A model generated the notes under the pieces. That model ran no database searches. It saw nothing but the letters and a program-made list of their open reading frames with translations, and was not told where the DNA came from. DNA of 64,000 nt. Source: Lytechinus variegatus (lineage: Eukaryota > Echinodermata > Echinoidea > Temnopleuroida > Toxopneustidae). The stretch covers positions 4,141,216-4,205,215 of the forward strand of contig NC_054752.1 of the NCBI RefSeq assembly GCF_018143015.1, in the 5' to 3' direction. The position numbers were made by a program, and so were the translations under genes. Of this stretch, positions 11,509 through 23,566 are shown in pieces (position 1 is the first letter of the stretch; each line of letters begins with the position of its first letter).

Positions 11509-12330
11509 GCTCACCTGAGCTGAAGGCTCGAGTGAGCTATTGCGATTCTTGTCTGTCGTCATTATGTTTCTTTTACATTTTCATCTTCTCTACAACTGGT
11601 TGGTCATGTGGCCGGGGGGGGGGGCAGGGATTGGGCTCCCAAGGGAAAAAAATATCCTCCAGCCCCAGAAGCATTACAGTCAAGATATGTTTTGTGTAGA
11701 TACATTATAGATAAAGAATATGTGACAATACCTAGGTAAACCACCTTGGGGAATGGGCCCATAAAGATGAATGAAGTTTGGAGGGGGGGGGGGGGGGGGG
11801 GGCGGGGGTAAATTCCATTTTCATCTTCTTCAGAACCAGTGTGCAGATTGTACCCCAAAGTGGTGAGAATCATTCTTATGGTATGGGACCCAGTCTTTTG
11901 AAAGGACCATGTACCCCCAAGGGAAAAAGGGAGAGAAATAATTCTGTTTTATTATGACAGTTGAGCCATATTTTATTGTTGAAGAATAACTATGTAGGAT
12001 GGCCCCCTTAGGTTCCTACAAAAGGGGGGGGGGGGTTACATTTCTATATTCTTCAGAAACAATGGGCAGATTTAAACTAAACTTTCTAGGAATCGTCATT
12101 AACAGGAGAAGGATCCAAAGTTACTTGTATGTTGGGGGAAGGGGGGGGGGTTCCTAGCAATTATTGGAGTCCCCCAGTGACGTACGCCACATTCTTGAAA
12201 ATGAATGCTGTAGAGGGGATTAAAAAGAATATGTTTACATGTACCTGTCTCCCTAAAGACAACATCAATCAATAAATTTCATAAATAAAAACAAAATTGA
12301 TAACAGATTTGGTGCCATCATAAGCCTGAA
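11509..12330. repeat. GCTCACCTGAG-type repeat with poly-G units
   Basis: Starts AGCTCACCTGAGCTGAAGGC with GTGAGCTATTGCGATTCTTG and GTCTGTCGTC behind it, the opening of a repeat common in marine invertebrate genomes. Behind it lie three to four drifted tandem units, each with a long G-run and TTCTTCAGAA plus GGGCAGATT or a variant. It lies between two exons of the SAMD3-like remains. Confidence 0.65.
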
Positions 12331-12639
12331 AATTTGAATAGGGTCTTCCAAATATAATAGCAAAGTGATGGGGAAATAATGTTTATTTTCCCCCTATTTT
12401 TGTGTGCCAGTGATAGGTGAAGATGCTTTGTTCGGAAATGAATTGTAAAGTAGAGGTATGCAGCAGTTTCGGATGAAGGGGCGGGGTCTTTTTCTTTTCC
12501 TCCTGCAAAAATTGAAATGTGTGTAATACAGAAATGCATCTCGATTTCTGATTTTGGCATTTTCTAGGAGCTCTTGCCTTTCACATTTGACTAATTGCTT
12601 TTTGTCTCCATTTATATTACCTGTATTATCCCCCTTTAG

Positions 12640-12991
12640 ATCAGTACAAGTGTGGAATCCCACCTGGCTGAAGAGATGAATGACAAGAAGCGGAGACAAC
12701 CATACCTTTTGGGCATAGGAGATCACAACAACTCATCTCAGTTTTTCATTGTTGTGGATGATCTAGCTATCCCCTGCGAAGGTGACATCACAGAGGCTGT
12801 TGACAAACTGTTTAAGGTCCAATTCTTGTTCAACATCCACTATGCAGATGAAGTCTATGGATTTTTTCTGGGGATTTTTTGCATTCATACAGAACTTTGT
12901 TTACGGCATAAGTGGACAAGAAGCAGTTCCAGCCCATGCCAGAGAAATGATGGCAAGCATCACTGCCTTGGAAGTGACTGCAAACAAATGA
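12640..12991 (+). pseudogene. Last exon of a SAMD3-like uncharacterised protein, frame broken
   Basis: The acceptor CCCCTTTAG precedes ATCAGTACAAGTGTGG. The first frame reads RQPYLLGIGDHNNSSQFFIV, then AIPCEGDITEAVDKLFKVQF and NIHYADEVYG. The conserved end (FAFIQNFVYGI, then the final TANK) continues in a different frame from the T-run near 12860. The order PYLLxxG, SQFFIVxD, AIPC, FDKLFK-like, FIQNxVYGI matches the C-terminus of a large uncharacterised family annotated SAMD3-like in fish and invertebrates; function unknown. A single extra T in the six-T run would explain the shift, so this could be real decay or a sequence error. Its + orientation inside the copy B intron means it is antisense to that gene. 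Confidence 0.5.
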
Positions 12992-13610
12992 CTGACTTCA
13001 GTATTGCCTGTCCTCAACGAGCATAATTAACTCAAAAGGGTGTGGAGGTCACATGGTAGGATCAAAGATCATTTGTATTCATGAAGTGCTGGCTGATATT
13101 TTTTTTTCTGTTCCCACTTGGAACATTCTTCCCTGCTTAAGTTGATAGAGGATGTTCACTTTTTAAATGTACACAATTCCATAATCAATGGAAGATCACT
13201 GTTGAATAAATTTGGGTTTATTCATCCTCGAATATTCCAGGATATTCTCATATTTTTTAAAAGAAAAAAATCTTGGTCAGTAATGTATATGTTAAATAAA
13301 TTTACCTTGAACACATCTCTTACAGTGCATATATATAAAAAAATTAACCCTTTTGAAAATAATTTTCACAATCACATTTCAAAATATGGAGATGATTTTT
13401 TTTTAATGGCTTTTGGTACTCTATAGTCTCTTCTATCAAATGCTGCTTGAGCGAGCGGTGACCATTTTTGTCCAGAGTGTCAAAAAGTGCTTTGTGCCAA
13501 AATTGAAAGAAAAGGAAAAATTAATTCAGCAGTCTGATTAGGATTCATACTCAAATCACTTGCTCTTTTGCATACATTTATGATCATTTCAGAAATGGAT
13601 AACTTTCCTA
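12992..13610. other. Intronic spacer
   Basis: Nothing beyond short open frames of AT-rich composition. Possible 3' flank of the SAMD3-like remains. Confidence 0.3.
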
Positions 13611-13975
13611 ACCTTGGAAGAATGGGGGGGGGGGTGTTTAATTGAAATGATAACTTCATTTTAGGGGAGGGTGTCCCACTTCTGACAAAGCCCGATCCGG
13701 GAATAGGTGTTCACGACTGCATTGTGCAATTATCCTGGTGTTTCGGTATTCAGAAGGGTGGTGAAGTTTGATTTCTAATAGGTATCTTAGATTTGGAGGT
13801 AATCTGTGATAGCAGTGATAAATGTTCTTGCTATCGTTGGGGGGGGGGGGGCCCACTTCAATTTTCCATATTTCTGATCCCACAGTTCATAGCCAGGGAA
13901 TAGATCACAACTGCATTGTGCGACCCTAGGTCTCTCTTGAAGTATGATTTCATTCATGATAGTACCCACCAATAA
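13611..13975. repeat. Two drifted direct units with poly-G
   Basis: A G-run, a TCCCACTT or GCCCACTT word, then GGGAATAG and ACTGCATTGTGC occur twice about 210 bases apart, showing an old direct duplication. Confidence 0.55.
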
Positions 13976-14700
13976 ATAGACAATGTCAAGCTGATAATAT
14001 AAATCAAATTAATTGAACTTACTACTTTTTTTTCTTGGTATGTACATACCTTCTTTAACAACCAAGCAGTAATCAGGGATATTTCATAAACATGAAGATG
14101 TTATAGTGTTTTAGCAAACAGTGTCCTAGACACCATGGAGTAAGGATCTTTATTTCACTCATATTTTCATTACAAAATATTCACTATTGCAGTAATCAAG
14201 GGCAGGTAATGATAGATTAGATGATGTACATGCCCAAGTAATTGTGTCTTCATCTTTTAGTGTACATATTTGAATAAAGATATAGCAAAAAGCAGTCATC
14301 ATACATTCTTCCGTCTATTCACTAAAATGGGTGGAAAGGCTAAAGCTGTAACAACAAGTTGTGAAATACTTTGGGTTTTTTGGGGTTGTTAAATACTTTC
14401 TTTTTTAGCTTATTTGACCCTATACATATATAGCATGGCTATTTTTGAATTGTTTAGGCAGGGATTGGCTGCTAATGGTCTCAAAAGATGCATAGACTTA
14501 AAAAGCCATGAAACATAGCGAGAGCTTGTTGAGGTTAAGGGCTACAGCCCCCCTCCCGGCCGGAGAGGGTTGAGTGGCAAAATGACATACCAGACGGGAG
14601 ATAAATACACTCAATCGGTAGCATGGGTAAAAAGTTAACAGTGTTAGAGTTTTGGAGAAAGTATCTGAATGTTAATCATATTTATAAGGATATTTTCAAC
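13976..14700. other. Intronic spacer
   Basis: No gene, RNA or clear repeat end seen. Confidence 0.3.
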
Positions 14701-14955
14701 TGTTAGATTACTCTGCAATTTTGAAATGTAATGTGTTCAATTAACAGTGTTGAATGCATTTAATGTGATGGCAGTTACTAAATTTGTTATCTGTTAGATT
14801 AATGTGCAATTTTGAAATTTAATGTGTTCAATTAACAGTGTTGAATGCATTTAATGTGATGGCAGATACTAAATTTGTTATCTGTTAAATCACTCTGCAA
14901 GTTAATTATCTTCAATTAACAGTGTTTGAATGCATTTATATGATGGCAGTTAAGA
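14701..14955. repeat. 91-bp tandem repeat, about 2.8 copies
   Basis: TGTTAGATTA starts at 14701 and again at 14792; a TGTTAAATCA variant starts at 14883. Each unit contains TTCAATTAACAGTGTT and AATGCATTTA. The period is 91 bases in both intervals. Confidence 0.85.
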
Positions 14956-15194
14956 AAGTTTTTTCAGGTGAAATGTATTGATCCTTACTTGAGTAGTATT
15001 TGTGTTGACATGTAATGGAGCATGTTCCCAGCTTTTCTGGTAATTGTTTGGACCTGAATGGTTTGAAGGCAATATATTGTATTATGGCAATCCATTGTAT
15101 TATGGTATAAAGATCTTTGGCTCAATGTAAGAAAACTCTTTCAGGGCATCAGCTCATCAAGGAAATCCCAGTGGCAAAATGACAGATAGACCAG

Positions 15195-15331
15195 GGCCCC
15201 GTTGCATAAAAATATGGTATCTCTCAAAACTATCGTAACTACCATCAATTATTTTTTAATTTGATTGGCTATGGTTGCTATGGTAGTTAAGATAGTTTGC
15301 AGAGATACCATATTTTTATGTAACAGGGTTC
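15195..15331. mobile_element. Hairpin MITE ending in CCCGTTGCATAAAAATATGG
   Basis: The left end CCCGTTGCATAAAAATATGG plus TATCTCT is mirrored by AGAGATACCATATTTTTATG followed by TAACAGGG. Inner arms with GTAGTTA / TAACTAC words also pair. No coding capacity. Confidence 0.75.
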
Positions 15332-16454
15332 AGAAAGGAAACAAATATACTTTACACTCAATCAGTGGTATTGGTCAAAGGTTAACATGAATGTTAGTGG
15401 AATTTGTATAGTTTTCATGGTTTTGGTAAAGAAAACTTTAAAAATAGAACTTGGTCTACATTTGATAGGCTACTATATCCAAAGTATTTCGGAACAATTT
15501 TCATTTATACTTTGAACCGAAGTTAGATAACAATGCATACACTATATAGATTTGTTCAGAGGCCCTCTAAACAAGATGCAGAAACGGTATATAATAATTA
15601 TTTGTAAAGACTGAAACACAAGTTAACAGTGATTTATTACAAAAACTGAGTTTGAATACATTTGGAATCAGACGTAAATAACTCCAATTGTTTTTATAAA
15701 CTTGTAAATGGTATATTCAGTTTTAGAAATAATCCTCATCTATTTATAATACAATTTTCCTTTCACAGTTTTTATGTTTATATTGTGTGTAATTATGTTT
15801 ATGTCATACATTTTTATATTGTTATCCAGGAAGCAAACCTGTATGGGTTAAAAAAAAAACCTTTTTAGCTTTTCCAGAGACATGTATATATTTTACTTGT
15901 CTAGAATAATTCAAATCAATTGTTTTATAATATTGTACATAATATGCTGTATTATTTGGACATCTATTACAGATTCAATTGTTAAATTGTTCCTCATTTG
16001 ACTATGTATGTGAATTGCTTACAAATTAAAATATAATTCAGTGATAATACAGTCTAGTTGATCTATGCAAGTTAATTGTTTCTGTGTTATCAAACTGATT
16101 TTGCAATAAAGAAAATGAATTACAATTGCCTTGGTGCATTTAGGTTACTTCATTATTTCTCAATCATTCCAGTTGTGCATGTTTCAAGTTTAATTATTCC
16201 ATTATAGCCAAAGGTTTCTTCATTTTAGTCAGATGTATTGTCAAGTTTGCATTTTGAAAGTGTTTGATTTTTGCCTTTTGTACGATTTCCCATCCCAAGT
16301 ATAAAAAGTCTCCTATCAACCCTTGCAAAAGGCAAATCACAATTCAAATATGTAATTTCATCAAATTGCACATGTTAATACACCATTCTGAAAATTTCAG
16401 AAATGGAGGTCACCATGTGATAAATGCACACCAAAGCAACCCTTGGCAAGGTAA
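15332..16454. other. Intronic spacer
   Basis: Long AT-rich stretch of the copy B intron with no supportable gene. The short + strand frames at 15662 and 16264 have no recognisable content. Confidence 0.3.
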
Positions 16455-16824
16455 ATGACACTTGTGGGAATGTTATTTTAACATATTAAAAATCATTTTT
16501 CAACATTTTCCAAATGTTATATTCAAGACTTTAAAGTGTTAGACTTGTAACATTTTCCAAAATGGTAAATTAACATTCAGTTAAAAACGCATGAAAGCAA
16601 CCTTTCCGAATAGTAAATTACATTTTTAGAATGTTGTTTCAACATTTTACAAATTGTATTTACACATTTTCCTAATGTTACATCTAACACTTTAAAAATG
16701 TTAGATTCGTAACATTTTTGGAAATGTTGAATTAACATTTAAAAGGTTGTCACTCCTCCAACCTTTGCTAAATGTTAAATCTAACACTTAAAATGTTGGA
16801 TTTAACATTTCAGTTTTTAGAGTG
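16455..16824. repeat. AACATTT-type element
   Basis: Dense AACATTT / AAATGTT words with AGGTTGTCACTCCTCCAACC inside and TTTTTAGAGTG at the right end, as in 5424-5651. The left border is uncertain. Confidence 0.55.
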
Positions 16825-16830
16825 ATGTAA

Positions 16831-16903
16831 TACAGGTCCCCACAAGTACAACGGTCTTTGCATTCTGATGGGGCTACCCTTTCTAAATAAATAAATAAAT
16901 AAA
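16831..16903 (+). mobile_element. LINE-type 3' tail, copy B
   Basis: GATGGGGCTACCCTTTCTAA followed by an AAAT-repeat tail resembles 3' ends of invertebrate LINEs. A drifted counterpart is at 24569-24640, so the insertion predates the segmental duplication. Confidence 0.5.
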
Positions 16904-17147
16904 TCTGTACATCAGTGACCAAAGCAAATTCAAAAGGTATTGATTTCGAATATATTCTCAAATCCATTGTGGTTCGAAAAAATTAGTTAAAATTTCAAGT
17001 ATCGCCCCTTGAAGAGATCAGAGTTTATTGAAAACAGATAAACTATATATACGGTACAGACCGAAAAGATCTCAGAGGCGACCTTATTGGAAGTCGGAGC
17101 TCGTGAACACTAGCTTAGAAGAAAAAGAAAAGATCTAGGAAACGTAC

Positions 17148-17413
17148 GATGCTCTCCTTTGGATTATTTTCCTGCCAATTGACATTGCATTGAAAAGCTC
17201 ACTCATCTGGTCGTAATCCTTTTCATTTCCTTCTAACTGGGATGGGAGCCTACGACCCACTATCGACTTGAACATATTAGATGCCGCATCGGCGTGAGAA
17301 AACAGTTCGAAATAGACCTCCGTCTCGTCGATGACACTCAGGCATTTGGTTAGTACTGTGGACAATGATCGCGGCACGCACCACAAACTAACTTTAACTT
17401 GCTTTTCATCCAT
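17148..17413 (-). CDS. Sulfotransferase-like protein, copy B, exon 1 (N-terminal)
   Basis: The ATG at 17413-17411 opens MDEKQVKVSLWCVPRS; this start was chosen because copy A begins identically. WCVPRSLSTVLTK is the P-loop-like 5'-phosphosulfate motif. The next conserved stretch is VYFELFSHADAASN. The exon holds 88 codons plus two bases and ends at donor GTACGT; the split Ser codon is completed by exon 2 at 7698 across a 9.4-kb intron. Copy A has the same exon length (266) and the same phase. The enzyme probably transfers sulfate from PAPS to an unknown acceptor, or is a catalytically altered relative; this is inferred from two motifs. The intron is crowded with repeats and antisense gene remains. 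Upstream sequence is AT-rich with no clear TATA assignment. Confidence 0.82.
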
Positions 17414-18100
17414 CGTAGTATACAAGATGAAAATATATTTTCCCTTGAAGATTAATGTCAACGCGAAAAAATCACTACTGAGCCACCCTATTACAGTGGC
17501 CTCTAAACATGCTAAAAGGTAAAATATTAATCTGCAAATTTAGAGTCTGAACTCGTGATAATAAAGATTAAAGCTAACAAACCAGAGTTAGATTAAACAA
17601 AGTTATCATCCATATAAATTATGTCAATGCCATGTCAATACTAGAAACTTAGCAACTTGATTGGCAAATATCAGTCGGACTCTGAACTTACTGAGACCCC
17701 CTTCGAGTGGTCTCGAGTGTGTCATGGTGTCAAAGCAAAAGTGGAACGATGGAATGAAGTTGTTCAGGCTAGAAGAGGCATGACCTCTCTCTCTCTCTCT
17801 CTATGTAAATATATACTCACACACAGTAATTTTTTTAATGGTTTCTTGCCACTTCAGGGGTGCTGATTTTAAATCTGAACGATGCCACTCGTGTAACCTT
17901 GATCATTTTCTGCAAACTAATTGGCAAAATCCAACATGGCCGCCAAAATATGCAAAGCACACATGGGATTCACTAAATTGCACACGCATGGATTATAAAA
18001 CGTGTGTAATTTAGACGTAAAAGTAGAATGCTCTCCGAAAAGATATATATACATTTTTTTAACCAAATCCTTCCTTTTTCTGCGATATAAACTTGCATGA
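17414..18100. other. Upstream flank of copy B
   Basis: Similarity to the copy A flank continues to about 17785 (GAAGAGGCATGACC versus CAAGAGGCATGACC at 26838). After that a short CT microsatellite (17787-17802) and unassigned sequence follow. Any promoter of copy B should lie here, but none is recognisable. Confidence 0.4.
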
Positions 18101-18379
18101 TTTTGCCGGCAGCTCCGGGGGGGGGTACTTGACTACCCCTAACTCTGCCCTACGTGACACCCACTATATTGTTACAATTTCTGGTAGACAAAGATACTCC
18201 CAGAGTGATCCGAGAGGGGGAACGGAAGAATCACTGACACGGCCAGATGATACTAATATAAGGACTATGCTTCGCCCCATTGCGCCCAACCGTGAAATAA
18301 ACATTTCAACATCACCAAGGGTCTAAAAATTCACAAGGCGAAGGTAGGCTGCACTAGGAGAGCAGCCTAGGAGTGAGCA

Positions 18380-20790
18380 GTTGGCTGGGCGCATGAAAAT
18401 AGTGGCCAGGATGACAACCACAGAGCCACCGATTCCGACGCTACGTCCCACAACCCAAGTAGCATGAGCAAACGTGGCCCAATTCAACGAGTAAGGACAT
18501 GTGGGGAGCCATGGATGAACAGCTTGACAAGATACTGGTCAAATCCATGAAGGGAAATGCCGAAGAAGTATGAAGCCACAGGCGGATACATCGAGACTGA
18601 GTAGACATGGCAGAAGGTAGCCATGACATACGACACAGTGTACGAGCCCTGCAGTGGCGTTGGAAGGTGGCAATAAAGAAAAACAATACCATTGAAATGA
18701 AATCTCTAGATGACCTCAGAGATGAGCAGAGAAGGAGGTTGAAAGCTCTGTCCAAGGCTGAGAGGCTTAGAAGGAATAGGAAAGGACGGGCTAATCAACT
18801 ACACACATTCTACGAAGATCCTTGTGCCTTCACCAAAGCTCTTTTCACCCCTGTAAAATCTGGTGAGCTGAAGGCCACTAGAGAGGAGTTACAAGACCAC
18901 CTGAGAAACACCTACTCTGACAGAGGGAGGAACCTACCTCTCCCTTCAATGGAAAACTTGGTAGTCCAACTTCTCCAGGCGAAAACTTTGATACAGACCT
19001 TTCACGCCTATCTGAGGTAGAACGATTTGTCAAGAAGGCAACGGCTGGCTCATCTCAAGGACATATGGTGTGCCATATAAAGTATTTAAATAGGAGGATT
19101 AGGAGGCTATTGTAGGGGCTGTTGAGGGTACTGTGGATAAATAACGTGGTGCTAAACTAATGGAATAAAGCTGAAGGTGTGTATTTACCTAAAGAAAAGA
19201 ATGATGAGAGGATAAAATCATTCCGTCCAATATCTCTTCTTGATATTGACGGGAATATCACGATGGGAATCCTTGCTGGGCGTCTTTCCAAGTGCCTTCT
19301 CGCGAATAGATTTGTTGACACACTTATTCAGAAGGCAGGAAGTCCAGGATTTTCTGGCTGTGTTGAACACTCTGCAATGATATGGCACACGACCAAAGAG
19401 GCAAAGAGAAGGAGGATGGACCTATCAGTCCTATGGCTGAACTTGGCCAATGCATACGGTTCATTGCCACAATCAATGATATGGTCGACCTTAGATTTTT
19501 TCTACATTCCTGAGAAACTTGATTTTCTACAGTGATACTTCCTGGATTTTAAGATGAGATTTTCTACCAAGGAATATACAACAGCCTACAAGCACCTCGA
19601 GGTAGGCATCATAGGATATGCCATTTACCTGATTCTATTTGTCATGGAATTGGAAGTCATAACTAGAGCTGCATTTTCCAGTTGTAGATGTGTTGAGATC
19701 GAACTTGGACTCGATCTGCCACCAATACGAGCTTTCATGGACGACATTACCTCACTCACTCCATGCACAGCTGATGCACATAAGGCTCTGGAGCGGCTAG
19801 ATCAATTGATAAGCCGGTGCAGTTCAAACCTAGGAAGTCAAGGGGTTTGACCATGAAGAAAGGAAAGGTAGATGGCAGGACTACAACGTTGATGGAGAGG
19901 CCATTCCATCGATTTCAGATGCCTCAATTAGGAGGTTAGGGAACTGGTTCAAGAACTGAAGAAGGAGCTATCTGACAAGAACCAGATAAACGAGGTCCAA
20001 ACGAGATGAACCCTTCCAACACTTAAATAAACTCAAGTTATGGTGCCTAAAGTTTTGTTTCTTCCCAAGAATCATGTGGCCATTGATGATGTATGAGCAT
20101 GTTGAGAGGATGGAGCAAAGAATCTCAGTGCACATCCGGAAGTGGCTTGGCATCCCTCCATGCACAAGGATCATAGGCTTCTATGGCCATTCCACAAAGC
20201 TGAAGCTATACTCCTGAGTGCACTTACACAGGAGTTTAAAGTGAAAAGGCTCACATGTACTAAACCATTAGGGACTCAAATGACCAGTTTGTTAAGGAGA
20301 CTGTGCCAGACATTAGCACAGGACGCAAATGGAATGCCCAGCAAGAATGTGATGAAATGGAATATTTGCTGAGGCACAATGATATGGTTGGGCCTGCGCT
20401 AACCAATAGAGCAAGGCAAGGCATGAATCCAACCCAGTACTTCTTAAGGCAAGCACGAAAATGAAGCGAAAGATGGTTTCTGACGAAATCCGCCACAAAG
20501 AGCACGAACGATGTATAGATAAAGCAGTTGGCCTCGTACAGCAGGGACCTTGGTGTCAATGGGAGCGTGAAGAACATATGGGAAATTGAAACAGGCACAC
20601 TTAAATTCTTGGTACAAGCAACCTACGACGTTCTTCCTTCTCCTCACAACCTGGGCCAAGAACGAGAACGAGAATTGTCATAGATGTGGAAAGGAGGGTT
20701 CACCCAGGCACATCAAATCAAGGCAAAGGCAAATCAAAACTGAGCAACGTCCTAAAGATCACTATTAAGAAAGCAAACCAGACAGAACCA
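18380..20790 (+). mobile_element. Decayed R2-like non-LTR retrotransposon
   Basis: Pieces of one LINE protein appear in order on the + strand in several frames. A basic N-terminal part has SKAERLRRNRKGRANQ, then FTKALFTPVKSGEL (18607-19020). The reverse transcriptase begins FRPISLLDIDGNI and SPGFSGCVEHSAMIWH with LANAYGSLPQS (19179-19535). The catalytic box appears as FMDD (near 19736). The C-terminus has LKFLVQATYDVLPSPHNL, then the zinc-knuckle-like CHRCGKEGSPRH (20586-20768). Motif order resembles elements annotated as R2-type in fish and marine invertebrates, from memory. Numerous stops and shifts make it inactive; ends and target-site duplication were not found. Confidence 0.75.
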
Positions 20791-20864
20791 CTAATAGCTC
20801 CTGCCATGATCTCTTTTGTGAAGGCTAGAACAAGTACTGGAGCCAACAGGAAAGTTACAACGTT

Positions 20865-21144
20865 GTAAAATTTGTTGGACTTACGATGTATGTGCGTCTA
20901 CATCCATCAATGCTTGAACGTTGCCCACTAACGTTGAAGCAACGTCGTAATTGACGATTCAGACAACATTGTATCTGGAACATTGTTGCTGGACAAGTTT
21001 GCCCAACGTTTAAAACGTTGGTCGGACGATGTATACGTTACTGCATGTACACTTCTATCGTTGATGCCTCGTTGCCTGCCAACGTTGAGGCAACGTTGGA
21101 AAAAAATCCCAACGTCGGTCCAACGCTGTATTGTTCCCTGGGTA
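20865..21144. repeat. AACGTTG-rich element
   Basis: The palindromic word CAACGTTG and close variants occur more than ten times in 280 bases, in both orientations by nature of the palindrome. The right half partly mirrors the left. It ends at the left edge of the duplicated segment. Confidence 0.6.
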
Positions 21145-22206
21145 TAATGCTCGTATGTAAGTTTCTTTACTTCAGGTACCAATTTAGTGACCCTTCTTTA
21201 TACATTTTCTAGTTCATTAGAGTGCTTCTTTATTGAACTCCACACAGCATATCCGTACTTTCTGCATGTTTTATTAGGAGATTTTTTTCTCTCTCAATAG
21301 ATTCGTTGGTCTGTTGGATTTTCGTGTTGACTGAATTAGTGTTTAAAAACTTCCTATCCAACGAATCTAAATTCTTCACTCCTCAAACAAAACATCAAAT
21401 AAAAAAAATTAAGAAAATGCATTTTACTATAATTTGTAAAGATGATGCATACTCTGTAGTCTCATTATAAACTCAGCTAAATGAATTCATTTAATCCATT
21501 CATAACATTTAAATTATTTTGTCCACTATGATATGCCACGTTCTACCTACAGTAAGAGCATCGAATGTTCAATTTTCCATACGTTACAAGAATTAGTCAA
21601 ATATTCGGTATGATTTTATTTTTAATGACGTTAGTTTATTTAGTGTTGTGTTATCTACATGGTCTGCTAAAGTATAAGCAAATCTTTACACATCACATTC
21701 AATTTTACTGAGAATTGGTGATAACAGCGTTAATAGGATTATGAAGTTACAAGGTAGAACATCCACATATGACTCTTCCCTGCCAAAAATGATGTGTTAT
21801 AAAAAAAACTCAAAGAATAATTAGTATGCACATATTCGTTTAGTTAAAAAATGCTTTTAGAACTACAACCACTTTGAATTTGTCAAGAAACTGTGTTAAG
21901 TATGGGGTAAACAGATGGAGTTAAGTTCCAGAATGTATTTTTTTCCTAAAGCGTGCATTCTGAAGAATTTTTGTAATATGATATTTTGATTGGGTTTGCA
22001 CACTAATATGTTGAGAAAGAGTGTACCCTTTCGGTTTACAGAGCCCTACCATGCTACTGAAAACTCAGTAATCCTAGAGTTTAATTTCAATTGTGTCCTA
22101 AATTATCTTTACATAATATGCACTGGGAAAAAAAATGTTACAAAAAGAGACAACAGAGGACAATATAAGACTAGAAATACCACCTACTTCATGGAAAAAC
22201 AATATC

Positions 22207-23067
22207 CAGGGGCGTCGATCCATTTTTCAGATGGGGGGGGGGGGGGCAAAATCATTAACGTTCCAAAGGCGCTGGATCGTACAAGACACCACACATACAC
22301 ACGCACACACAAACGCACACACCCATACACACACACACACACGCATATATATATAGGCCTATATATGACTCATGAGACACAGACACGTATCTTACCAACA
22401 AATTAATGCGAGCGCAAAGCGCGAGCAGATTTTTTTTAGCGTGCCTGTTTAGAACTGTTTGTAGTAACTCATGAGGAGTGAGGATACATATCTCAATACA
22501 CAGATAGTGCGAGTGCCGAGAGTGAGCTAAAATTTCTTTATATTATGACCTGAAAGCTTGATATTCTAAGCATTTTTGGTACCAATGATTAAGATTGGTA
22601 TCTAAAAGAAGAATAGATGCGAGCGCGAAGCGCGAGCTGCAAATTTTGATTTTTCGATCTGAAAAAAATGACAGTTTTTTATAAAAAAAAAAACAATATA
22701 TATATCCAAGAAAAGATGATTGCAAATCGAAGCAGTTCTTTTGAGGCTTTAAAGTGAAGAGGGACATTTGCATTCACCTATTTAATCATGAAAAATATGG
22801 GTTTTTGCTATAGAAAGGATGCGAGCGCGAAGCGCGAGCTGAAAATTTGTATACTCCAATCAGAAAAGCTGGCATTTTGAGCACAATTTTAAATAAAGAA
22901 CGAGTTGTGTATCTCATTCTCGTTTGCTGAATATTACAATCTTTTTTTTTTGCCATATCCGGAATTATTGGGGGGGGGCAAAATGATATGTTTGCCCCCC
23001 TAATATTTTCATTGGTGGGGCGATCGCCCCCCCCCCCCCCCCCCCCCCCCCATGATCGACGCCTCTG
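22207..23067. mobile_element. Non-autonomous hAT-type element with 8-bp target duplication
   Basis: Ends are CAGGGGCGTCGATC and the inverse of CAGAGGCGTCGATC. It is flanked by ACAATATC (22199-22206) and ACAGTATC (23068-23075), an 8-bp duplication with one change, as expected for hAT. The paralogous block near 6551-6558 reads ACAATATCTCGAATA with no insert, showing the empty site directly. Inside are G- and C-runs next to the ends and three GCGAGCGCGAAGCGCGAGC-like patches. No transposase frame. The CA/TA microsatellite at about 22282-22368 lies inside it. Confidence 0.85.
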
Positions 23068-23480
23068 ACAGTATCTCGAATAAAATGACAGAAGGGGATG
23101 TATGAAAGTGAAGGAGGAAAAAAGGGAAGAATTAGAAAGTGAATTTGGCTCAAATGAATCAGACGAAATATATAAAATATGTCAAAATTGACTTAAGAAA
23201 AAAGAGACAAGGAAATTAAAAAAAAGAAAGTTGATCCACTTACTTTTCTTTTAGGGATTTATCCCTCCGGCAACCCCCTTATATTTCGTTTAATAACATC
23301 AAACCAACATTTTCATCTTTAATCACATTCAATTAACTTGTCCGAAATGTGCCTGAGATTGAAGTTTGAATGTGCAAACAGGTGGAAATCTGATGGAGAT
23401 GCAATTTTTCCAATGAAAAATGAAATAATTTTGTGCATGAACTTAACTTCTGAACAATCATTTAAAAACATGGTTCATGT

Positions 23481-23486
23481 TTTATT
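23481..23486 (-). promoter_or_regulatory. Poly(A) signal of sulfotransferase-like copy A
   Basis: AATAAA on the minus strand about 80 bases past the stop at 23567, at the same place as in copy B. Confidence 0.6.
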
Positions 23487-23566
23487 TAATCAATGCATGA
23501 ATCTTCAAAACAAAAGTAGGCCTATTGCTTTCATAACAGACACGGACAGATTCATCATATTATATT

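Noticed and set aside
22135-22406. His/Thr-repeat frames
   Set aside because: CA microsatellite inside the hAT-type element.
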